From assembly GCF_021134715.1 (NCBI RefSeq), contig NC_060025.1, forward strand, positions 2,914,001-2,978,000: 64,000 nt of DNA, written 5' to 3'. Shown here piece by piece: positions 57,401 through 64,000 of this stretch (the stretch's first letter is position 1; each line of letters begins with the position of its first letter). A model generated the notes under the pieces. That model saw only the letters and a program-made list of their open reading frames with translations. It was not told where the DNA came from and ran no database searches. The position numbers and the translations under genes were made by a program. Origin of the DNA: Daphnia pulex. Lineage: Eukaryota; Arthropoda; Branchiopoda; Diplostraca; Daphniidae.

Positions 57401-58854
57401 AAGCCGGACTTTCGGCCGAATACCAAAAAGAAATCGCTTCCGCCCAGAAGGAGGCCGACTATGTTGCCCAAACTTCGGCGGAAGGGCCCTACGATCAAAC
57501 TGAAACTTCCAATATTTCCCAGGAAGAGGCCACCGACATTCCGGCCGTAAACAATCAATATCCCTCGTACGAGACGTCTAAAGTTAAATCCACGGAAGAG
57601 ACTTCGGCCGAGGTTTCCTACGTGACCGATTCTTACCAGGAAACAACAAAATCTCCATCGTACGAAGCATCAGTCGACACTAATAAAGCTAAATCCGCCG
57701 AAGTGAGTTCCGCGGAAGTCATTTACGCTCCGGTTACCGATTCGCCCTACTACCAAGAAAAGACTAATGCCTTTTCATATGAAGCAGCAGTCAGCAGCAG
57801 CCCTAAAATCAAATCCGCAGAGGAAGTATCTGCTGAGATCGTTGACGCTCCGGCAACCGAATCCGCTTACCCAGATAAAACAAGCGAAGCTCCGGCATAT
57901 GATGTCGTTGCTCCCGCTATTACAGCCGGTCCCGCATATGATGTCGTCCCTCACGCTGCTGCATCCGCCGAAGATGTGTCGAATGAGGATCAACCGGTTA
58001 CCGATCAATACGAAGCGACTGAATATCCAGCAGACGTTTCATTGACAAATTACCAAGCTCCGGCGATCACAGAAGAGTTCATTCCCGCTGTTGCCCCGCC
58101 CCGTGACATTTACTTGAGCACGCCAGCAGAGCCCGAGTCGTCAACACTTGGCGGGAGTAGCTCGGAATCGCAGGAAACTACTTCAAACCAGCCGGAAACG
58201 AAATCCGCACAAATTACAGATTCTTCGTCTTACGGGACCCTTCTGCCAACTGAAATTCCTCTGCCACCCTGTCATCACTCGGACAAGAGCGACGGGAGCG
58301 GTCATTTTCAGAAATTTCTTTTCAATCCCGCTGCTCTTGCTAATGTTCCTCTCGACAGTGTTGAGACCAATAACAGTGGCGAAGATGAATCGACCACCGA
58401 AGTTCCCGACGTGACCACTCCAGTCCCTACTTCTAACGAATCGACTTCAGCCGAGACCTCGACGGTGGCCGCTGCCGACGGCTACAAGTACGTATTCAAA
58501 TCACGACCAACTCCCAATCGTTTTTACGAATCGAGATCGACCACTGCCATCCCATCGGCCAATTCGACTACCGTCACACCGCCGACTTCCAAGCGGCCTT
58601 TCGTGATTATTGGCAAGCCAATCGAAATGAGAAAACCCGTCAACGGTCGAGTTTATTCCAGGCCTTCGCCGTTGCCCCAGAGGAAGCCTCAAACACTGGC
58701 TCAGATCAAGATTTTGCCGACGCGATTGCGCTCTTCGTCGTCCACCCTTCAGTTGCCCAATCGTCGTTTTTTCATCGGCAGAACGCTGATGAATAATGAC
58801 AAGAATAATAATCAGGAGACGAGTAAAGAAGATGAAGCCAAGAAAGACGCTTGA
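54401..58854 (+). CDS. Large secreted low-complexity protein with cuticle-gene layout, 1,427 aa
   Basis: Exons 54401-54406 (Met-Lys), 54505-54624 and 54697-58854, all phase 0: the RR gene plan, but with no RR domain. Exon 2 gives the signal peptide IAILSIVVCSILAVDAVPD and ends HYHY at the splice. The 4.16-kb last exon codes a Pro/Gln/Tyr-rich start (YQAPSYPSYQIPSYPAPVY), an acidic stretch (ESEEDDDDEEKPS), then a very long Ser/Glu/Thr/Pro-rich middle. Residues about 990-1140 hold roughly three imperfect copies of a unit of the type K(A/I)KSAEE(V/T)SAE(V/I), then APxTxSxY. The C-terminal part is basic (NRRFFIGRTLMNN). An in-frame ATG at 54344 lies upstream of the predicted start site TCAGTC (54349), so 54401 is preferred. 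I do not recognise a family; an extracellular or cuticular matrix role is inferred from the signal peptide, Tyr/Pro repeats, gene plan and location. Confidence 0.85.
57540..57990 (+). repeat. Imperfect protein repeats in the large secreted protein
   Basis: About three copies of a 36-43 residue unit that combine a KSxEExSAE core, a Y/D-AP-x-T-D/E-S segment and a SYEA or AYDV end. The DNA is less similar than the protein, so they are older than the repeats in the RR genes. Confidence 0.6.
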
Positions 58855-60031
58855 ATCAAATTGAAGAAGCGTTTAATAAGAATATTAGAGTTTTGAATAT
58901 GTAGCTTCTTCGATGCAGGGTGTCAGAAGCGTGCCAAGAGTCCTTCCTGTTTCCGTTATGAATTAATATTTTCTTTCTATATAGTTTTACAGGTGTTGAA
59001 TTTACTACTCTACCGTTCGTTCACACTGATGATTGTTTCAAAATTGGCCAAATCGTTGTTTCTATACACAAATCAGATAAATAAATAGTAATGATACTAA
59101 ATGTTTATACCGAAATTAATTTCTTGTTTTCTACGCGAGTATAATTTTTCTGGCGTCGAATAAAATGAGAGAAATACGTAGAATAAGAATGAAACAGGAG
59201 ATTAATTGTAAATGTCACTTGATTTGACAATAATCCTTGGTAAAGGTGACGAACCGGTTCACTATTCTGTCCTGCGCGTAACCTACTAAGATATAAATTT
59301 CGAAGGGAAAGTTGGCACAGTAGATATGTGGCCTGCCCAGAGGCGCCCAACGTAAACCTCTTTCTCAACCACTATATGAGAGGTCCAGCTGGTTTTTAAA
59401 TGTTGTTTTGTTTGTTGCTATGCTTTGATGATGAATGAAAATTCAGATAATATGCCACAAACAACCACGACGAAGTGATGAAACTACATTAAACTAATTG
59501 GTAATAGTGTCGCTCAAATGAGAATTTGCTAATCAAATTCAACCACAAAACGAATTAAATTGGTTAGGGCTTAATTAATTTAAAAAAATAACAATGGAAA
59601 AGAAACAATGGAAGGTAAAACAGAAACACGAACTCGAGATAATAATCCCATTCTACATTCACATCTCTCCGCTCGGTAAAAGCGTACGCATATGAATATG
59701 GTAGCTGTCACTTGTCACTGTCACTCTTCTTATCATTTAGACTGAAAAGAAACACGATTGAATTGGCATTCGACGAAGATGTGCAGAAAAGACATTATGC
59801 ACGCATGCCCGAAATGGTGTCGTCAAGGCAAACAGGGGACAAGGCAACACCGAAAAACAAAAAAAATACTGTTGGAGTTGCGGAGAAAGTGGATTTCAAG
59901 AAAACTATACTTGCCCCTGTATAGGAGGTTATATCCCGTGATTACGTTTATTCCTAGGACTCTCGATTCGCACCATAAATTTCCACTGCTGTGCACGTAT
60001 CCCCTTCTCGTCAGAGCCATATGGCTTCGCG
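58855..60031. other. Intergenic spacer
   Basis: No gene is supported. The right end is the promoter of the last RR gene. Confidence 0.5.
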
Positions 60032-60129
60032 TATAAATAACCGAGTCCACCGTCACCACCATCAACAGTTTTGTCAACGAGTAAGACACAGTCGGATCAA
60101 ACTCACCAAAGTTCTCCCTTCCTCAACAC
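60032..60129 (+). promoter_or_regulatory. Core promoter and 5' leader of the last RR gene, cut off by an insertion
   Basis: TATAAATA at 60032-60039, a TCAAC start-site candidate at 60062 and a CT/CA-rich leader running to 60129. Beyond the inserted element the leader resumes at 62296, seven bases before the first ATG. Without the element, TATA to ATG would be about 105 bp, close to the 72-110 bp of the neighbours. Confidence 0.65.
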
Positions 60130-60328
60130 TGTTGATATAGAAATTAACACGTGAACCTGTTTGCTGCAAAGAACGCTTTGTATTGCTACTCGCCTAGCCA
60201 CAATCGTCAACAGCACTGAGTCCCCCTCTCTTATTCCTTTGTCTGGGTAGGTCCTTCTCCCCCTCTCTTCTTTCCTGGCTATCCTGCGTTGCCGCACTGT
60301 CCAGTTTGTTTATCTTTTATACTCAACA
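60130..60328 (-). repeat. 3' LTR of the copia-type element
   Basis: 199 bp, identical by eye to the other LTR at 62092-62290. It begins TGTTGATATAG and ends ACTCAACA on the + strand. On the element's own strand a TATAAAAG lies near its start. Confidence 0.92.
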
Positions 60329-61378
60329 CCTCCCCTCAAACTGGACCCCCAAAAATAAACATGAGCACAGAATACACAGCATATTTGAATCAGACATAAA
60401 TACTAGGTTCAGTGTCACAAGACAAATAATAAGAAAAGAAATATCAGCCTCCTTTAACTCTTCAGTTACACCTCCCCTACACCCCGAACGCCAATCTTGT
60501 CACGGAGATACTTGAAGCGTGGAGCAGCCAGGGGTTTCGTGAGTGCATCGGCCAGTTGCTCCTGGGAGCTTACATAGTTTATCATCTCTTCTGTCATGTC
60601 GATCGTAACGCTTCCTTTTTCTGTCCGCTTCTTCTCCTTCTCTCTCACGCCGGCGTTTGTATTGACGGCATTGAGCTCTAACATGCGTAGTGGAGTTGCA
60701 CTCCCAGCATGTTCTCGGTATACCAGCATGTTGACTGGAAGGGTGGCTTTTTCCTTTGTTCTGACCGTACTGGGCAGGAAGTGCTTGCTCTTTGTGCTGT
60801 GATTCATCTCTGTTCGGCTTACTGAGATAGGCAGTATCAGATGTCGATTTTGCTTCTTCGTCGTTGCGCAGGCTCTTGTCCAATGCTATAAGGCGAGTAG
60901 TCAGTTTCTTGAGAGTTTTCTCTGCAACAGGCGTGCTGTCCCATGCAAAGGCAAAAACACGGAACTCTGGAGGAAGCGACATGAGTATCTTTGCCATTAT
61001 TTGATTATCATCAATAGCTATGTTGAGGCTCTTCAGACGGAATGCTATCTGTTCCAACTCAGTCAGGAAGCTTGATACACTTTGGCTTGGTCGAAATGTG
61101 CATCCATAGAACTTTGTCCACAATAGAGGTGCATTGTCTGCGGCATCTTCTTCATACTCAGTCTCCAATTTCATCCACATCTCTTGGGCTGTGCTACAAG
61201 ACATCAGGATCCTTGATTGGTCTTCTTTGATGGCGCCAAATATGTTCTGCATTGCCGTGGTATTTCTCTTGTTCCAGTTGGTTATATCAGCTGCATTTTC
61301 AATCACCTGGTCAGCATTGCGTCTCTGATTGTGGTAACAAAACGAGAAGATGGTTAGGTTTGTGATATCCATGGCAGC

Positions 61379-61535
61379 CTCACATTATCTCAATGTGGAA
61401 TCTCCCTCACATCATCTCGATGTGGAATACCTCTCACATTATCTCAATGTGGAATCTCCCTCACATCATCTCGATGTGGAATACCTCTCACATTATCTCA
61501 ATGTGGAATCTCCCTCACATCATCTCGATGTGGAA
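61379..61535. repeat. 27-bp tandem repeat with small palindromes, inside the element
   Basis: Six units alternating between CACATTATCTCAATGTG and CACATCATCTCGATGTG cores, so the higher-order period is 54 bp. Each core can pair CACAT with ATGTG around a 7-base loop. Confidence 0.9.
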
Positions 61536-62091
61536 AAACACTCAGCTGTCTCCTAGATGCTTGCAACTCTAGCACACACTTGTCCACCATCATATGATGG
61601 AATTTAGCCAGAGTGACCAAACAGATTGAGAAAGAAACACAAAAAAAGAGAAATGTCCAGCAAACACAAACACACAAAAAACAAAATCAAGTGGCAGAGA
61701 TTAAGCACTCACGCCGGGATCTAAGTTTGTCAATTTAATAGTTGGTACCACGCCACAGATAGGCATCTCATATCGCGTTGTTGTCAGGCACGGATCACAC
61801 ACATAAAGAAAACAATAAATCATCAATAAACTTACTTCAGCAGGTTGCCGTTGAGTCCCGTTCACGACTTCCCAAAGCTCAACACTTTGTAACGCCAGCT
61901 TCATTCCAAATTTCCAAGACGCGTAGTTTTTCCCATTCAGACACCATACAACATGGCGGCGGCCATCTTTCTCCATCACTCCAGAAAAGAATTTCTAATT
62001 TCTTGGGAACAGTTAGCCGGGGACACACACAAAAAAAATAATTGTTCAGACAGAGTAGCTGTTAGCTGTGCGTACAGCTGGGCCCATAACC

Positions 62092-62290
62092 TGTTGATAT
62101 AGAAATTAACACGTGAACCTGTTTGCTGCAAAGAACGCTTTGTATTGCTACTCGCCTAGCCACAATCGTCAACAGCACTGAGTCCCCCTCTCTTATTCCT
62201 TTGTCTGGGTAGGTCCTTCTCCCCCTCTCTTCTTTCCTGGCTATCCTGCGTTGCCGCACTGTCCAGTTTGTTTATCTTTTATACTCAACA
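62092..62290 (-). repeat. 5' LTR of the copia-type element
   Basis: 199 bp, identical by eye to the copy at 60130-60328. It ends five bases of duplicated target plus seven further bases before the start codon of the next RR gene. Confidence 0.92.
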
Positions 62291-62302
62291 AACACAACAG
62301 CC

Positions 62303-62793
62303 ATGATGAAGGTAAGAAAATCCCATGTTGAAAATTGAATTTCACAGTAACTAAAACGTTGATTTTAATTTTGAATCGACTGATGTTGAGCAGTTCTTGA
62401 TTTTCGCCACTCTGATCGCCGTTGCCATGGCCGGTTACGAGCCTGCCGCCAAGGCTGTTGAGGAGGCTGCTCCAGCTGAACCCGTATTTAAACTTGAACA
62501 ACTTTGATCCCGAACCGTATACAGCAAATTCCTACTCATTTATTCATTAGGCCCCTCAGCCGTACAGCTTCGGCTACGGCGTAAAGGACGAAGAGACCTA
62601 CAACGATTTTGATCACGCTGAGAACGCTGATGGCGAAGTCGTCACTGGATCTTACCGCGTCGCTCTCCCCGATGGCCGCACTCAGATCGTCACCTACCGA
62701 GCTGACAAAAACGGATACACCGCTGACGTGAAATACGAGGGAGAGGCCCAATATCCCGAGTACGTCGAACCTGCGCTCAAAACCACATATTAA
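62303..62793 (+). CDS. RR cuticle protein with an insertion in its 5' leader, 113 aa
   Basis: Exons 62303-62311, 62394-62483 and 62551-62793, all phase 0. Exon 1 codes Met-Met-Lys (or Met-Lys from 62306). Signal peptide FLIFATLIAVAMAGYE; the linker ends AEP, so the splice follows Pro instead of Tyr. The RR domain (about 34-101) reads QPYSFGYGVKDEETYNDFD, EVVTGSYRVALPDGRTQIV and DVKYEGEAQYPEYVE. It ends LKTTY with no repeat tail, making it the shortest RR protein here. The coding part is intact. Its TATA box lies 2.2 kb upstream because of the element at 60130-62290, so normal expression is doubtful unless the insert is tolerated or spliced out. Confidence 0.9.
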
Positions 62794-63400
62794 AAAAGGA
62801 TATTTTTGTCTAGAATTTAAACCCCCATTTCTTTTTATCTATCACAATTATTAATTATCCATTCAAAAAGATATTTAATGTATTATCAATACAAAACGAA
62901 TTTACACTGAACTGAACCAAAGTTACAAACTTACAAAAGTCCAGTCACTTACATCATTCTTCGATGTGAGTGACTGAAAAGTTAATTTTTCCAAGTAGAT
63001 TCTTTGTAAATTTTACACCACCACACGAAAAATTTTAGCTAAAAGAAGGGAAAGTTTTGATTGGTAGTTGCTCAATATCGGCCAGATTTTTTAAAACTAA
63101 TTTACTTTGAGGACGTTTGTATGGTTGGACACTGGTCTGCCTATTGTAGCGCCTATGCGACAGAAACATCTCTCACGGTTTAGTTGAGTGGTATTTTTTC
63201 CGGAACACTGGTGGGTAACTCAGTTAAACTTCTAGAGTAAGACAGGAATCCGTTTTATTTTTGCAGATTGCTGATTTGTTAGAAAACTTGGCGTCCAGTC
63301 TTTTTTCAACAGTGGCAGATAGTCGGGATAAACTTTGTAATCGGTTTAACCTGTGGAATGGATCAAGCATTAATTAGAAAGTCGAGACGTATATTTCATA
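62794..63400. other. 3' flank of the last RR gene
   Basis: No gene is supported. Confidence 0.45.
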
Positions 63401-63419
63401 ATTTTTTATTTGTACCAGT

Positions 63420-63943
63420 TTCTTTGAAGATGGTCAGAGATCGAGCAAACTGCAGCTTCATATGCTGTCGAAGATTTGTGTCCACCACTTTCTTCTCGAT
63501 GTTTTACTTCAATTAAGTCGTGTCGTGCACCACTGCAGCTCCAGGCACATAAAATACCGGGTTCCAATTTAACTCTCAAGGCACTGCTTGTCCGGCAGAT
63601 AAAAATCGACGTTAACGGAGAATTCTTCGTTGAATTCTTTAGTCATGAAACAGTTAACAAACGAACAGCACCTCTGAAATGAAAAGTAGACAGATTGCAT
63701 TAAAATTAATTAATTTTCTAAATGTAATTGAATTTACGATTTTAATGGGTTTTCGTATTCCGGACTAAACAGCAGCCACAGAATTTCTGGATGGCAGAGA
63801 CGATTTCAGTATGGGATGACGAAGAAATTGGAAAAATCCTCATCTAGCTGCTCGCCAGTCAATTGCAAGACCTTGAGGACATCTTTCAGTTCGAATCCCA
63901 TGGGTTGGAATGTCAAGCTGATATTTTGCCCATTTTTCACCAT
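63420..63943 (-). other. Coding-like fragments at the window edge, unknown gene
   Basis: On the - strand, an ATG at 63941-63943 opens a 45-codon frame to TGA at 63806-63808, reading ISLTFQPMGFELKDVLKVLQ then GEQLDEDFSNFFVIPY. A CAG acceptor lies just upstream (63951-63953). Further on, about 63657-63420, two frames look coding: EFNEEFSVNVDFYLPDKQC, then in another frame GARHDLIEVKHREESGGHK and YEAAVCSISDHL. The + strand of the same DNA also has an open frame (63476-63682), so strand is not certain. I do not recognise a family. This may be part of a gene that continues past the window or a decayed copy. Confidence 0.25.
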
Positions 63944-64000
63944 TGTTCACCTGAAAAAATAAGTAGTGCATTCCATTAAAGCATAAAGAAAATGCTATTC

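Larger units (their letters stand above)
60130..62290 (-). mobile_element. Ty1/copia-type LTR retrotransposon, young but broken
   Basis: A 2,161-bp element read on the - strand. Two 199-bp LTRs end in TGTTGA and TCAACA. Next to the 5' LTR (right side), GGTTATGGGCCCAG resembles the copia primer-binding site, which pairs with the anticodon region of initiator tRNA-Met. A purine tract (GAGGGGAGG) adjoins the 3' LTR. Parts seen: a gag start (WKFGMKLALQSVELWEVVNG), gag body with a CWECNSTTHVRAQC zinc knuckle, and the end of pol with EQLADALTKPL. It is far shorter than whole copia elements and clearly broken, with at least two breaks, so any movement would have depended on proteins from elsewhere. 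LTR identity points to a very recent insertion. Confidence 0.92.
60125..62295. repeat. 5-bp target-site duplication (AACAC) flanking the element
   Basis: AACAC occurs at 60125-60129 and again at 62291-62295, directly outside the two LTRs. A 5-bp duplication is usual for Ty1/copia integrases. Confidence 0.85.

Noticed and set aside
61350-61556. 68-codon + strand frame with repeated SHYLNVES / SHHLDVE
   Set aside because: It is a translation of the 27-bp tandem repeat inside the copia-type element.

Overview
This window is animal DNA, most likely from a water flea (Daphnia) or a close branchiopod relative. Genes are compact, introns are often 60-110 bp, and most genes belong to the arthropod chitin-binding (Rebers-Riddiford, RR) cuticle protein family in its crustacean pro-resilin-like form. 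I ran no search. Gene models come from reading frames, splice sites, exon-phase agreement and family motifs.

Left part (1-12 kb). Three conserved developmental or signalling genes lie here on the + strand: a small three-exon TCF23/TCF24-like bHLH factor (4199-4853), an IL-17-like secreted cysteine-rich protein (5994-6563), and a three-exon homeobox gene of the rough (ro) type (7572-10847). An orphan terminal exon of unknown identity lies on the - strand at 6916-7156.

Centre and right (12-63 kb). A cuticle-gene cluster holds 18 apparently intact RR genes: 16 on the + strand and two on the - strand (35.1 and 36.8 kb). One RR pseudogene lies at 31.8 kb. Nearly all share one plan: a TATA box, a TCAGT-type start site about 30 bp on, a first exon coding only Met-Lys (Met-Gln or Met-Met-Lys in two), a phase-0 intron, a signal-peptide exon usually ending in Tyr, a second phase-0 intron, and a final exon with the RR domain plus a Tyr/Pro/Ala-rich tail. 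Two further secreted-protein genes use the same plan without an RR domain: 22146-22703 (139 aa) and 54401-58854 (1,427 aa). An intronless coiled-coil plus J-domain gene (18233-19630, -) interrupts the cluster.

The cluster shows active reshuffling. There is a four-unit tandem array of about 1.75 kb per unit (42.5-49.3 kb), a head-to-head pair (36.8/38.6 kb) with identical introns, near-identical last exons in genes 15 kb apart, an extra exon that looks copied from a neighbour, and an intron seen in only one paralogue (49.6 kb). A young, broken Ty1/copia-type element (60130-62290) with identical LTRs and a 5-bp target duplication sits in the 5' leader of the last RR gene, between its TATA box and its start codon.

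The RR proteins presumably bind chitin together in the cuticle. Shared promoter blocks suggest many of the genes are expressed together. The long spaces hold no gene I can support, apart from a few short coding-like remnants that are listed with low confidence.
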